A DNA stretch of 64,000 nt from Tupaia tana (GCA_026018925.1 JAKSZU010000031.1:11217148-11281147), one strand, 5' to 3'; counted from the first letter of the stretch, positions 1 to 10,012 are shown. Notes: generated by a model not told the origin, from the letters alone. Numbers and translations are program-made.

Positions 1-45
1 TAAACCTTGTCTCTGTGATCCATTTGGGATATGCAAGTATCTGTA

Positions 46-1040
46 TCTATCTGTCTATCCATCATGTCTATCCATTCTATCATTTATCCATCCTACCTAC
101 TCATTCTACCATCTACCTATCATCTGTCTACCCATCCATCCTGTGTATCCATACTATTATCTATCTATCATCCGTCTATCACTTAGCTACCTCTCTCTAT
201 ATCTATCATCTATCTATACAATCCATTTATTATCCAGACTGTTATTTATCAGCAATTTATCTATTCCTCTGTATTGTCATTCCTCTAATATCAATCTATA
301 CTATCTATTGATCATCTGTTCTATCAATCATATCCCTATCTACTTAGCTGAACTATGCATGTGCCATCTATCTAGTATCTATCTATCCACCCATCCAGCT
401 ACCCATTTTATCATCTGTCCATCATCTATCTATCTACCCACCCTATCTGTCTATACTGTTTCTGATCTCTCGGTGATTTATCTATTTCTGTGTACTGTCC
501 ACCTATCATGCATCTAGTATCTTTCTATACTATCCACTGAGCATCTATGATCTATTCTTTCTGTCATCTCTACCAACCTACATATACTACTATGCATCAT
601 CTATCTAAGATCTATCTATCTATCCATCTATATCTATCATCTATCCATCATCTATCTCTCTATCTACCTGTGTATCTATCACTTGAATACCTATATCTAT
701 AAATCCATCCTTCGATTCTTTTTTTTTTTCAAGAGAGATTTTTGCTATAGGGCATGTGCACTCGCCAGACAGACAGAGAGAGACAGAGAGACAGAAAGCA
801 AGAAATCACCCCCCAAGGGGGATGGCCAAGCCATAGTCCCTTCTCCTCCATTCTCCTCTTGGGATCTTGGGCATGCACGCACACATGCCCAGTGTGAGTT
901 AGCCACCAGGTCTAGGACTTGAACCACAGTTGACTATGCAGAAGTCCAAAGATGTAACCATGATGCCATCTGCTGGTCCCCATCTATGTGCCCTATCTAG
1001 CTGTCTATCTATCCATCTGTCTTTCTGTCTTGTGTTTATT
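46..1040. repeat. Imperfect CTAT/CATC tetranucleotide tract
   Basis: Long degenerate run of CTAT, CATC, CTGT and TCCA units on the + strand, interrupted at 717-981 by an A1 SINE and resuming to about 1035. Reading frames through it are compositional artefacts. Confidence 0.85.
717..981 (-). mobile_element. SINE A1 inside the tetranucleotide tract
   Basis: Complete element read on the minus strand. The T-run at 717-729 is the A tail, TGCTATAGGGCATG is the tail-proximal box, the C6/G4 palindrome is near 808-820, and the head ends in TGCTGGTCCC. No clear TSD, because the flanks are simple repeats. Confidence 0.85.
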
Positions 1041-1338
1041 GTTCATAGGCAATTCCTTTGAATGATAAATACACATGGATACCAAATGGATATTCTAGAA
1101 ATCTCCTCCACTGTGACTGACACAGTTTTGGAGGCTTTGTGTCTTTGGCAGCATTCTACAGCTCTCTCCAGGAACCCAGTTTGTCAGTGTGTACACGAGA
1201 CCATGGAAGATGTTTCTCTCTACTTGACTGGCTAAACATAGAAGTCTTGCACCAGCACAACTGTACCCACTATCACGTCCCTGCTCTTGCGGTACTTGTT
1301 CTACCTGCTGAAATGATGGCAAATAAAAATTTGCTCTT
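1041..1338. other. Unique DNA, nothing recognised
   Basis: No repeat family or convincing exon seen. Open frames here run into the downstream SINE and lack splice or codon evidence. Confidence 0.5.
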
Positions 1339-1432
1339 GGGGCCACAGGAGACGTGGTGGTTAAGGCACTGGACACTCCCACATGGCTTACTGTGGTTCG
1401 AGTCCCACACCTGGCATCTTGCTTTCTCACTT

Positions 1433-1469
<37 letters not shown>

Positions 1470-1535
1470 CTCTCTCTCTGGTCAAATCAAAGTAAATGAA
1501 TGAATAAATAAAATTAAATAAATAATTCTTAAAAG
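1339..1535 (+). mobile_element. SINE A2
   Basis: Head with GGTGGTTAAGGCACTGGAC and a perfect B box GGTTCGAGTCC, then GCTTTCTCACTTTCCC, a (TC)n run at about 1434-1462, GGTCAAATCAAA and an AATAAA-rich tail. Almost full length. Confidence 0.85.
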
Positions 1536-2110
1536 AAATCTGTCCTTATGATTTTAAATACCAGATGTGCTGCAGTTTGCTCCCCCGAGAATATACAGTC
1601 TGTTACACAGTCTGCAAACGAGACAACTTGTGGATGGCCTGAGAGCATCTATATGTTAGCACGGTGTATAGGAGCCCTTTCTCCAACGTGGACTGGAACC
1701 TGGAACGCCATCGGACTGTAGTTCTCTGCTGAAGCAAACGAGAAGGCTGAACCAGGGGTTACCTCAGGCACAGTTCATGATGTGATTCTATCCTTAAAAA
1801 CAGGATGCTGTGTGAACAAAATAAGATTCCTGAGCTCTGTTGACCTAAAGTAAAATCAGTCCCTTTCCATCATTCACGGGACTATCATGAATCTATTTTC
1901 TCTCTCCTTTACGAAAGGAAAAGCGTATCTCATCATGTGAGATCAGCCCTCTGCTAATCATTCCTCTGCTAATACGTGGTTTTGGAAAGGGATCTGTAAT
2001 TCCTCCTGGGTAAATCCATGTGTGTAGAATGGAATAACTATGATCACCAACTTTCTTACTGCGATAGCGGAAACTTCTTTAAAACTTAGTTCATTTGCTC
2101 ACTTTGATGG
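1536..2110. other. Unique DNA, nothing recognised
   Basis: About 570 bp without SINE sequence. A short local duplication of CTCTGCTAAT lies near 1950-1972. No gene evidence. Confidence 0.5.
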
Positions 2111-2125
2111 ATTCTTACCATTTCT

Positions 2126-2385
2126 TTTTTTTTGGAGAGGTTTTCGCTATAGGGCGCGTGCACTCGTCAGGCAAACAGAGAGAGACAAAGAGACAGAAAG
2201 CGAGAAATCACCCCCAGGGGGGATGGCCACGCCGCAATCCCTTCTCCTCCATTCTCCTCTCGGGATCTTGGGCACCCACGCACACGCGCCCGGCGTGAGT
2301 TTTAAGCTGCTGGATTCGGGAAGCAAACCGTGGTCGACTACGTGGGAGTCCAGCGACATAGCCATTACGCTAACTACTGGTCCCT
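2126..2385 (-). mobile_element. SINE A1b, young copy
   Basis: Full-length, CpG-rich copy (GGGCGCGTG, CGCGCCCGGCGTGAG). A perfect 15-bp TSD (ATTCTTACCATTTCT) flanks it at 2111-2125 and 2386-2400. The head carries the TTAGCGTAATGG diagnostic. Confidence 0.9.
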
Positions 2386-2414
2386 ATTCTTACCATTTCT
2401 ATGAATTTGTTCCA

Positions 2415-2745
2415 GCCGCCCTTTCAACATACCACGGGCGGGAAAGCTGAACCTACTATCCGTATCGTCACTGAGCTTTGGAGGCTGGAGTCCGAGGTCC
2501 AGGGGAGGCAGGGCTGGCTCCTCCTGAGCCCTCTCTCCTTGGCACGGAGCCGCCGTCTCCTCCCTGTGTGTTCCTGCGATTGTCCCCCTGTGTGTGTCTG
2601 TGTCCTCGTGTCCTCTTCTCATTAGGATGACATCCCTATTGAGTCAGGGCTGCTCTCGTGTCCTTGCTTTACCTTAACGGCATCTGTACAGGTCCTCTTT
2701 CCAAATGCAGTCCCAGTGCGAAGCCCAGAAGTTGGAACGAGATTT
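2415..2745 (-). mobile_element. MLT1-type MaLR LTR fragment
   Basis: Read on +, it has the order typical of a reversed MLT1 LTR: GGAGGCTGGAGTCCGAG, GGCAGGGCTGGCTCCTCCTGAG, a cluster of TGTGTCC/CTCTTCTCATTAGGA, CTATTGAGTCAGGGC and finally TCTTTCCAAATGCAGTC. Old and diverged. The MaLR class assignment is from memory of the family. Confidence 0.7.
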
Positions 2746-3419
2746 CCAAAGTCCCTTGCTTCTTGGCCAACCACCTGAGCCAATCTGAGCTGAGCAAAGG
2801 CTTTCCCGAAGATGCACCGCTGAGACGGAGAGACAGCTAAGCCGTCCTCCTTCAGGGACACATCAGCTCTCCGCCTGAAAGCCTTCAGCTAGTCGGATGG
2901 CTGCCTCAGGATGATGGTGTTTTCCTCGTGAGAGACTGGCCCAGGTCCCACTCTGGCTCCGAAGCTCCGGGGAAACTGCATTTTTAACGAGCTCTCAGGT
3001 GAAGCCGACGGGCTGGGCGGCTGCAAGGAGGAGGTGTTGCAGTGAGACAGGAATGTGGGGTCTGGCGCTGCCCAGAGGGCTCTCTGGAGATCTGGAAATC
3101 ATTTGCTCTGGTCCAACCGGCAACGTCCTTTCTGCAAAGACTCGACTTGAATTGGTTTTGCAGCAGAGTACAGACCTAGCATCCTTCAGCTGAAGGCACA
3201 GCCCAAGGACCGAGACTTCCCGTGAAGTGGCGTGTGATTGCACTTCCTGTGGTGGAGCATGCCCCGTCTGTGACACGGAGCCTTCACCCACGACACCCAC
3301 CTCAAAGTTGGGATGAGTTATTTCTCATAACATTTACGGTTGCTTTTTACTATCCTGGCATATGTCATGGCTCTTTAAGAAACTCAAATAAAACATGTAT
3401 TATGAATAAAATGCATTTT
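2746..3419. other. GC-rich unique DNA with a hAT scrap
   Basis: Richer in CpG than most of the window and SINE-free. Apart from the MER5A-like piece at 2965-3035 nothing is recognised. Overlapping short frames on both strands are without splice signals. Confidence 0.5.
2965..3035 (+). mobile_element. MER5A-like hAT-Charlie fragment
   Basis: The stretch CTGCATTTTTAACGAGCTCT followed by CAGGTGAAGCCGACGGGCTGG parallels the MER5A segment TGCATTTCTAACAAGCTCCC/AGGTGATGC. Only about 70 bp, so the assignment is tentative. Confidence 0.45.
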
Positions 3420-3653
3420 TTTGTTAGCTTTTGGCTATAGCACATATATGTTAGCAAGAGAGAGAGAAAGAGAGGGAAAGTGAGAAAGCCCCGGGGGATG
3501 GCCACATTGCAATCCCTTCTCCTCCATTCTCCTCTTGGGATTTTGGGCACGCACGCACATGTGGTGTGTTTTTCATACTACTGGGTTGGGGATTCAAACT
3601 GCACAGTCAGCCATGTGGGATCCAGCCACCTTAACCATCACACCACCAGTTGA
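3420..3653 (-). mobile_element. SINE A3, diverged
   Basis: The body shows CAATCCCTTCTCCTCCATTC, and the head CACAGTCAGCCATGTGGGATCC uses the A2-like TTAAGG form. The palindrome is reduced to CCCCGGGGG. Confidence 0.75.
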
Positions 3654-3696
3654 CTCTTTTTTTTATCTTTCTCTCACTCTCTTGAAAAAAATGAGA

Positions 3697-3867
3697 TTTT
3701 TTTAATTTTAATCTTATTTATTCATTCATTTATTTTACCTTGACCAGAGAGAGACACAGAGAGAGAGAGGGAAAGCGAGAAAGCAAGCCACCAGGGCCAA
3801 GACTCAAACCATGGTCAGCCATATGGGAGTGTCCAGAGCCTTAACCAACATACCACCTGCTGGTCCC
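3697..3867 (-). mobile_element. SINE A2
   Basis: Minus-strand copy with TTATTTATTCATTCATTTATTTTA as tail, TTGACCAGAGAGAGAC as the GGTCAA box, and a head ending CACCTGCTGGTCCC. Directly abutted by the next A1. Confidence 0.8.
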
Positions 3868-3868
3868 C

Positions 3869-4115
3869 CCCTTTTTTTTTTAAGAGAATTTTGGTATAAG
3901 GCATGTGCACTTGCGAGAGAGACAGAGAGACAGAAAGCAAGAAATCAGGGGGGTGGCCATGCCACAATCCCTTCTCCTCCATTCTCCTCTCAGGATCTCG
4001 GGCATGCACACACATGCATCCAACCTGAGTTTTAAGTCACCATGTCTGGGACCCAAACCTCAGTCGACTATGCGGGAGTCCAGCGATGTAATTGTTATGC
4101 CATCTGCTGGTCCCA
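3869..4115 (-). mobile_element. SINE A1
   Basis: Body with CAATCCCTTCTCCTCCATTC, head with CAGTCGACTATGCGGGAGTCC and GCCATCTGCTGGTCCC. The palindrome has decayed to a G run. Confidence 0.8.
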
Positions 4116-4167
4116 AGAAATTAGGTTTTTTTTTTTTTTTTTTTTTTTTCCAAAAAAATACGTTAGG

Positions 4168-4343
4168 GGGCCGGCAGGTGGTGTGGTGGTTACAGGCGCT
4201 GGACTCCCACATGGCCGACCGTGGTTCAAGTCCTGAATCTGGTGGCTTGCTTTCTCACTTTCCCTCTCTCTCTGTATCTGTATGATCAAACTGGAAAGTA
4301 ACAATAATAATAAATAAAGTTAAAATAAAAAAATAATTATTTA
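4168..4343 (+). mobile_element. SINE A2 beside the MITE, TSD intact
   Basis: Head GGCCGGCAGGTGGTGTGGTGG, tail with AATAAATAAAG. The flanking repeat AAAAAAATACGTTAGG at 4152-4167 and 4344-4359 is the TSD. It shows the target was the left edge of the mariner MITE. Confidence 0.85.
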
Positions 4344-4354
4344 AAAAAAATACG

Positions 4355-4625
4355 TTAGGTTGTTGGGAAAAGCCATGCAGATGTTTTTATGCAAAAATTC
4401 ATCATGACAGGGGGACCAGCAGGTGGCATGGTGGTTGGGGCGCTGGACACTCCCACATGGCCGACTGCGGTTCGAATACCAGACCTGGTGGCTTGCTTTC
4501 TCACTTTCCCTCTCTCTCTCTCTGTGTGTATCTCTCTCTGGTAAAATTAAAAAATAAATGAATGAATAAATTAAAAATTAAATAATTATTTTAAAAAATT
4601 CATCATGACTTTCCCAATGACCCAA
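4355..4625. mobile_element. Mariner-type MITE, split by an A2
   Basis: The left end TTAGGTTGTTGGGAAAAGCC and the complement of the right end, TTGGGTCATTGGGAAAGTCA, are imperfect terminal inverted repeats. Without the inserted SINE and its duplicated target, about 70 bp remain. The right edge abuts TATA. It is the same family as the 80-bp element at 62096-62175. Confidence 0.7.
4409..4593 (+). mobile_element. SINE A2 nested in the MITE
   Basis: Perfect 16-bp TSD AAAAATTCATCATGAC at 4393-4408 and 4594-4609. The copy carries B box GGTTCGAATACC, (TC)n and an AATAAATGAATGAATAAA tail. Confidence 0.9.
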
Positions 4626-4639
4626 TATATATTACATTA

Positions 4640-5460
4640 TATCATATTTTAAAAATAAGATTCATGGTCCACTAATCCGGTTCATGATTGAACAAGAAAA
4701 TAACCCTTTTTCAAAACCTACCTAGTGGCTACATCGCTCACCCCAGTCATTACTTTAAAGGCTTAACTACCGTCATGGCTTTGAAGTGACTAGGGTTTTT
4801 AATGAATCCCACCTCCATTGGCTTCCTAGCCAGGGTTTGCTTGATCAAATATCAATGATATCAGATTTCGTCGTCAAGGTAACCCATACTCTCTGCCTGT
4901 GCTCGGCTTCTCATGGCTCATTGAATCTTCCGAGGGTCCAACACATCGGTGTGACCGTCAGGAAAAAGAAGGTGGCTGGTGTCCGACAGCCACGCTTGGC
5001 TTTACAGGTTTCACTTGACCAGAAAGCATAGTTGTATGGCTCATGAAAGTAGGTTTTCTGCTGTCAGGTCAGAGGCCATTCCAAACGAAAAAGGCACAGA
5101 GGAACGATGGAACAATGAAGCACACAAGGAAGCCACCCCTTTCAACATCTGTTTTCCCTTCTCTCGAGTTTCATTCATTTGATGGTAAGCTGTCATGTTC
5201 AGTCTCGTTGGACGCTAACAGTATATTCCGTGTGTATAATTAAGGTCCTTTCTTTCCCTTCCATCAGCGTTACCAATAGTACGGTATCTGACAGTGTCCT
5301 GTTTCCGTATTGTCATCAAGATGCCCTTTTGTGGCTCAAAAAGTATAGATAAATATCGGGGTCAAAACGGGAGGAAGGACGGACTGTTTGCTTGTAGAGA
5401 TCCTTCTGCTGCCTGGCTGGGAAAATTAAGTAGAGGTGAAGTGAAAAATATAGCACGGTT
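4640..5460. other. Unique DNA, nothing recognised
   Basis: About 820 bp free of SINEs. Several open frames of 60-90 codons overlap in different frames and none has splice support. Confidence 0.5.
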
Positions 5461-5597
5461 GAGGTTGGCAGGTGGCCTGGTGGTTAGGGTGCTGGATTCC
5501 CACGTGGTTGACTGTGGTTCGAGGACCGAACTTTCTCTCTGTCTGGTCAAATTAAATCATAATAACAATTAAAAAATTAAGATTTTTTTTAAAGAAA
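5461..5597 (+). mobile_element. SINE A2, internally deleted
   Basis: The head runs to TGTGGTTCGAGGACC and then jumps to CTTTCTCTCTGTCTGGTCAAATTAAA, so about 40-60 bp of the middle is missing. Flanks AAAAATATAGCACGGTT and AAAAAATAGCAGTGTT look like an aged TSD. Confidence 0.75.
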
Positions 5598-5659
5598 AAA
5601 TAGCAGTGTTAAAAATTACTCTTCTAATCCATTGTGGAAGTACAAATTGTGAAACTTCT

Positions 5660-5933
5660 GGGACCAGCAGTTGGCGTAATGCCTATGTTGTTGAACTCCC
5701 ATGTAGTCGACAGCGGTTCAAGTCCTGGACCCATCGGCTTAAAGTCACGCTGGGGGAATGTGCATGTGTGCCCAAGATTCCAAGAGGAGAATGGAGAAGA
5801 AGGGATGGCAGCATGGCCATCCCCCCCGGGGGGTGATTTCTCACTTTCTGTTGTCTCTCTGTCTCTCTCTGTCTTTCTGGTGAGTGCATGCACCCCTATA
5901 GCAAAAAACCTCTCCAAAAAAAAAAAAAAAAAA
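5660..5933 (+). mobile_element. SINE A1
   Basis: Full length, starting GGGACCAGCAGTTGGCGTAATG and ending CCCCTATAGCAAAAAACCTC plus A17. Nine-base TSD GAAACTTCT at 5651-5659 and 5934-5942. Confidence 0.9.
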
Positions 5934-6230
5934 GAAACTTCTATGAAGAGGTAAGAAGACTTTAGCACACCCCCCACTATCCCCAAATTATAAAGCATCA
6001 TCTCATTTCTTTCCCTTTTCCCAATTTTTATGCTGAGATCTCATCTGCTTGCTGACATATTTGATCACTCAGTTCCAAGAACATCAGTGGTTGAAAAAGG
6101 TTAGTGCATCTTGATCACTTGCATTTTGTTGTTTGTGTAAGGTTAACAACTTTACCAATTATCCACATTGGTCAAATGGCACGTTTTAAACCTAATATAT
6201 TGGAAAGCACGCATTTTTTAAGTCAAATCA

Positions 6231-6385
6231 GGACCAGCAGGTGGCGTGGTGGTTAAGGCTCAGGACTCCCACCTGGTCAGCTGCAGTTTGAATCCTGGGA
6301 CCTGGTGACTTGCTTTCTCATTTTCCCTTCCTTGCTCACTTTCTCTTTCTGGTGAGTACATGTGCCCTATAGAAAATTTAAAAAA
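6231..6385 (+). mobile_element. SINE A2/A1 hybrid, short
   Basis: A2 head (CAGGTGGCGTGGTGGTTAAGG) and GGTGACTTGCTTTCTCATTTTCCC, but it ends with GGTGAGTACATGTGCCCTATAG, the A1-type 3' end. Shows that the two ends are exchangeable. Confidence 0.75.
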
Positions 6386-6402
6386 ATACTAATATATTAA
6401 AT

Positions 6403-6480
6403 AGGGACCAGCAGTTGGCATAATGGCTATGTCACTGGACTCCCATGTAGCTGACCACGGTTCGAGTCCCGGACCCATTT
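6403..6480 (+). mobile_element. Head-only family A copy
   Basis: Contains just the tRNA-like part, GGGACCAGCAGTTGGCATAATG through GGTTCGAGTCCCGGACCC, then unrelated ATTTATAAAACAGAC. Body and tail are absent. Confidence 0.75.
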
Positions 6481-6540
6481 ATAAAACAGACTACTGAAGA
6501 CTTTAGAGAAACATCACTGTTATTAAGAACCATAGACCTG

Positions 6541-6690
6541 AGGCCAGCAGGTGATGTCGTGGATAGGGAGCTGGACTCCCATTTGGCCAACTGTGGTTTG
6601 AGTCCCGGAGCTGGTGGCTTGCTTTCTCACTTCCCCTCTCTACTCTCTGTCTCTGTCTCTGTTTGTTGAATGCATGTAACCTATAGTCAA
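6541..6690 (+). mobile_element. SINE A2/A1 hybrid
   Basis: Head with GGTGATGTCGTGGATAGGGAGC, body GGTGGCTTGCTTTCTCACTTCCCC, end TTGAATGCATGTAACCTATAG. The A tail is replaced by the TA/CA microsatellite that follows. Confidence 0.75.
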
Positions 6691-6693
6691 CCA

Positions 6694-6728
<35 letters not shown>

Positions 6729-6783
6729 GTATATGTATATGTATGTATATATACACACACACACACACACACACATAAATATA
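6691..6783. repeat. (TA)n(TATG)n(CA)n microsatellite
   Basis: Alternating TA, ATGTAT and CA units, sitting at the 3' end of the preceding SINE and probably grown from its tail. Confidence 0.9.
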
Positions 6784-6789
6784 TAAATT

Positions 6790-7134
6790 AAATGAATATA
6801 TTTTTAAAAAGGATCACAAATCTGTAATTCCAAGTAGAATCTGATCTTATTTTAAATTCCAGAGGAGAATCATCTTATACATTACTTACGGTCCTTATCA
6901 TACATCTTTGTAAACAAACGGCTTTCTTGGCGGCTTTCAAACGGCTTTATTGTTTAAAAGTCTACTCAACTGGAGAAGAGCTGTAATTTTGTTTTATCCT
7001 TATTTTACAATTATTGGATACTGATTGATGTGTGTACTAAATTCTCTCCACATTTTGTTTCTCAGGCATTTCCAGTGATCGGCTGTCTCAAAGTCTAATT
7101 CTTGACATGTTAATACATTCTTTTTTATTTAAAA
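6790..7134. other. Unique AT-rich DNA
   Basis: Nothing recognised. Contains a local repeat CGGCTTTCTTGGCGGCTTTC/AAACGGCTTT near 6919-6947. Confidence 0.45.
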
Positions 7135-7307
7135 AAAGGAATGATTTAATTTATTATTATTATCTGATTTACCACAGGACTTGTGTACTCATGAGAGAGA
7201 GAGAGAGAGAAAGGGGAAGTGAAAAAGCAAGCCACCAGGTCTGGGACTTGAACCATGGTCAGCCATGTGGAAGTCCAACCCCTTAACCACCACAGTGTGT
7301 TGGCCCC
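7128..7307 (-). mobile_element. SINE A2
   Basis: Minus-strand copy: TTTAATTTATTATTATTATC tail, (GA)n at 7195-7213, head GGACTTGAACCATGGTCAGCC. CCTATAG-like box degraded. Confidence 0.75.
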
Positions 7308-8129
7308 ACCTTGCTAATTTCTTTGCTGTGTTTGAATCATTTTTCAGGTGGCCATGGGTTTTGAACCAGAAGATCTTAATTCACTTACTGGTCCCATCAC
7401 GTCTATAGTGAACGAAATTATGAAAGTCACTTTGTTTGTGGCATGCGTCCAATTAGGACAGTGACATGATTTTCATGTTCTCCATTTCTAACATAGAGGC
7501 TACTCTTAATTTATGTCAGCTGCATTAATCATCCACAACATAACTCCAAGTTCCATACCTGTTTCAGTTCAGAGAATTCATCATTCTTCCTCTCTTCAAA
7601 GTGCAACCATCCATTTCAAATATTTTAAAGAAAGAAAGGTATTTTTATTTTTGCCTTTTTTTTTTTTTTTGGTTACAGGGAAATGGAGACAAAATATGTG
7701 GCAGTATGTGAAATGAATTGTCTGGAAGAAGATTTAATAAAAGACGCTGCCTGCGGAACAGCACTGGTTTTGAAAGCGTTGGTGAGTAATTCTTGACAAC
7801 GTCATGCCGCCGTGTCCGGCTCCCCTCCCTTCCCCAGTTTTTTAGAGTCAGACATGAATCACAACGCCGCCAGCGATGATCCCAATTAGCGAAGTTCGGT
7901 GACATGTTTTATTCTTCTTCTTGGAAGAGAAAAGGGCCAGTGGAAATAGAAATTGTCAGGGGGGATCATTCGTCACCGTCCTGCGACTATTATTCCTTTG
8001 TGTCATCCACATAATTCATGATGGGCTCATAACATGGCTTTCTCTTCACGGGTTTTAGATAATCAAAGCCAAGCTTTGACCTCGATGATGAACTGACCCG
8101 CAGAAATGTGAACCATCTGAAAATCTTTC
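7308..8129. other. SINE-free segment holding the candidate exon
   Basis: About 820 bp between SINEs. The only notable unit is the splice-flanked open stretch at 7679-7781. The remainder is unrecognised. Confidence 0.5.
7679..7781 (+). CDS. Candidate internal coding exon (unproven)
   Basis: Seen: a run of T (TTTGCC plus about 15 T) and GGTTACAG immediately precede position 7679, a good splice acceptor. GTGAGTAAT follows 7781, a consensus donor. Between them 103 nt are open in one frame: one base completing a codon, then 34 codons starting EMETKYVAVCEMN and ending ALVLKAL, so the exon would enter in phase 2 and leave in phase 0. The other + frame tested meets a stop at codon 11. The stretch is not part of any SINE and no repeat family is recognised. 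Inference: a single exon of a gene with long introns on the + strand. I do not recognise the protein. A 34-codon open frame is not rare by chance, so the splice signals carry most of the weight. Confidence 0.28.
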
Positions 8130-8402
8130 CTTTTCTTCTCTCTCTCTCCCCTCTCTCTCCCTCTCTCTCGTTTTGGCCATAGGGTGCATGCAATCTCCAC
8201 AGAGAGACAGAAAGTGAGGAAATCACCCCCCCAGGGGGAATGGCCATGCCACCATCCCTTCTCTTCCATTCTCCTCTCAGGATCTTGGGCACGCATACAC
8301 ATCTGCCTGGCATGATTTTCAAGATTTTCAGGTTCCAAGACTTGAACTGTGGATGGGCATGTGAGTCCAGCTCTTTAACCACCCTGCCACCTTGCTGGCC
8401 CC
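8130..8402 (-). mobile_element. SINE A1/A3 with TC-rich tail end
   Basis: The body CACCCCCCCAGGGGGAATGG and CCATTCTCCTCTCAGG are clear. At the 3' end the usual T-run is replaced by a CT tract (8137-8170) before TTTTGGCCATAGGGTGC. Confidence 0.75.
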
Positions 8403-8618
8403 AACCATGTAAAAATCTTAACACAGTATTAACGGTTTCAATCACAAAGTTTTGGATTATGCCAAGTGCTAGGTTGCAAAGGAGTTTTCCTGGGATCCAT
8501 TTACAGATTGATGTGAAAATAATTGTAGTTTTACATCGCTGACATTTGCCTTTTGATAGTGGATATGTTCTTAAGTAGATGTGGATACGTTCTTAAATAA
8601 TTGTGGTTATGTTATATA
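8403..8618. other. Unique DNA with small direct repeats
   Basis: Near 8550-8605 the unit GTGGATATGTTCTTAAGTAGAT / GTGGATACGTTCTTAAATAATT / GTGGTTATGTT occurs three times with decay. Otherwise nothing recognised. Confidence 0.5.
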
Positions 8619-8871
8619 TCTTTTTTTTAAGAGAGATTTTTGCTATAGAGCATGTGTGTTTGCTGAGAGACAGAGAGACAGAAAGTGAGAAATCACCCCC
8701 TAGGGAGGATGGCCACGCCGCAATCCCTTCTCCTCCACTCTCCTCTTGGGATCTTGGGCACGCATGCACACACGCCCGGCGTGAGTTTAAGCCACCGGGT
8801 CCAGGACTCAAACTGCACTTGACTACATGGAAGTCCAGGGATGTAAATCTTACACCATCTGCTGGTCCCCT
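8619..8871 (-). mobile_element. SINE A1
   Basis: Full length, with TTTTTGCTATAGAGCATG, the palindrome CACCCCCTAGGGAGGAT, CGCCCGGCGTGAG and head ATCTGCTGGTCCCC. Confidence 0.85.
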
Positions 8872-8982
8872 AGATCATCTTAATGTGCATTTCTTGCTTG
8901 ATGTGTTTTTGCTCATGACGTATTCCTTGCTGTTTATTTTACGTGTGTTTTAGACTATGGAAATGATGTTAGACTGAAAGCA

Positions 8983-9832
8983 AACTGAAGTGATTTTCTT
9001 ATTCTACTTCACAGTGAGGTGTCAGGCCGTGGGGATGACTCATGACATCTACGACGCTTTGGTCCACGCAGTGCTAACAAAGACAGTGCAGTGGTGGTTC
9101 AAGAAGTTTTGCAAAGGAGACAAGAGCCTTGAGCATGAGGAGCATGAGGGGCAGCTATCAGACGTTGACAACGACAGGTAGAAAGCAATCTCCGAAGCTC
9201 ACCCTCTTACGACGACATGAGAACTTACCGAAGAATTCGACGTTGATCATTCTATGAATGTTCGGCACTTGAAGCAAATTGGAGAAGTGAAAAGGCTCAG
9301 TAATTGGGGTCCTCATGAGCAGACTGAGCATTTTAAAAATCCTAGAAATCCTAGGGTTTTTTTAAGAGTTATTTATTTAATTTTATTAATTACTGTTTTT
9401 TTTTTTAAAAATTTGCTACAAGGCATGCATGCTCACCAGAGAGAGAGAGAGAGAGAGAGCGAGAGAGCGAGAGAGAGATAAGCCACCAGGTCTGGGACTT
9501 GAACTGTGGTCAACCATGTGGGAGTCCAGCGCCTTAACCACCACGCCACCTGCTGGATTGAAGTGGTAGCTTTCTCTCATTCTATACAACAACAGTGAAC
9601 TATTTCTCAGTTGGATTACTACAAGCAATGGCAAGTGGATTTAACCTGACAACTGTCCAGGACCTGCTCAGTGGCTAGACAGACCAGAACTTCCAAAGCC
9701 TTTCCGAAAACCAAAGTTGCACCAGAAAAAGGTCCCGGTCACTGTTTGGTGAGGTCTGATGCATCGCAGCTTTCCGAGTCCAGGAGACACCATGAGCAGT
9801 GTGCTAGGCATTGCTCATTATGGTTGATTATG
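8983..9832 (+). pseudogene. Decayed mariner transposase (SETMAR/Hsmar1-like)
   Basis: Two parts on + are split by an A2 SINE at 9357-9556. The first part (to about 9355) reads TVQWWFKKFCKGDKSLE, then SDVDNDR, a stop, EAHPLTTT, a stop, and VRHLKQIGEVKRLSNW followed by a PHE-type tripeptide. These match, in order, the N-terminal helix-turn-helix and linker of cecropia-type mariner transposases such as the transposase domain of SETMAR. The second part (9557-9832) reads LSLILYNNSELFL, GKWILT, then in another frame QWLDRPELPKPFRKP and KLHQKKVPVTVW with a stop. That corresponds to the region around the first catalytic Asp and the LHPKK motif. Several stops and at least one frameshift are visible, the N terminus is missing, and the C-terminal third with the last catalytic Asp is absent, because another SINE starts at 9833. 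It cannot encode a transposase. Confidence 0.8.
9357..9556 (-). mobile_element. SINE A2 inside the mariner relic
   Basis: Tail TTATTTATTTAATTTTATTAATTAC, a TTTGCTACAAGGCATGC box, a (GA)n/(GC)n run at 9439-9477 and head GCGCCTTAACCACCACGCC. Splits the transposase frame. Confidence 0.85.
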
Positions 9833-10005
9833 GGAACAGCAGATGGCATAATGCTTACATCGCTGGACTCCCACACGGTCACCTGCAGTTCGAGTCCCAG
9901 ACACAGCAGCTTAAACCTCACACCGGGCGCATGTGCATGTGTGCCCAAGATCCCAACAAGGGAATGGAGGAGAAGGATTGAAGTGTGGCCATCCCCCTGA
10001 AGGAC
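9833..10005 (+). mobile_element. SINE A1, 3' truncated
   Basis: Head GAACAGCAGATGGCATAATG, body through GGCCATCCCCCTGAAG, then it stops where the T-rich tail of the next (minus) B SINE begins. Confidence 0.8.
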
Positions 10006-10012
10006 TGGCAAC

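Noticed and set aside
46..716. Short open frames with Tyr/Leu/Ser repeats
   Set aside because: Translations of the tetranucleotide tract.
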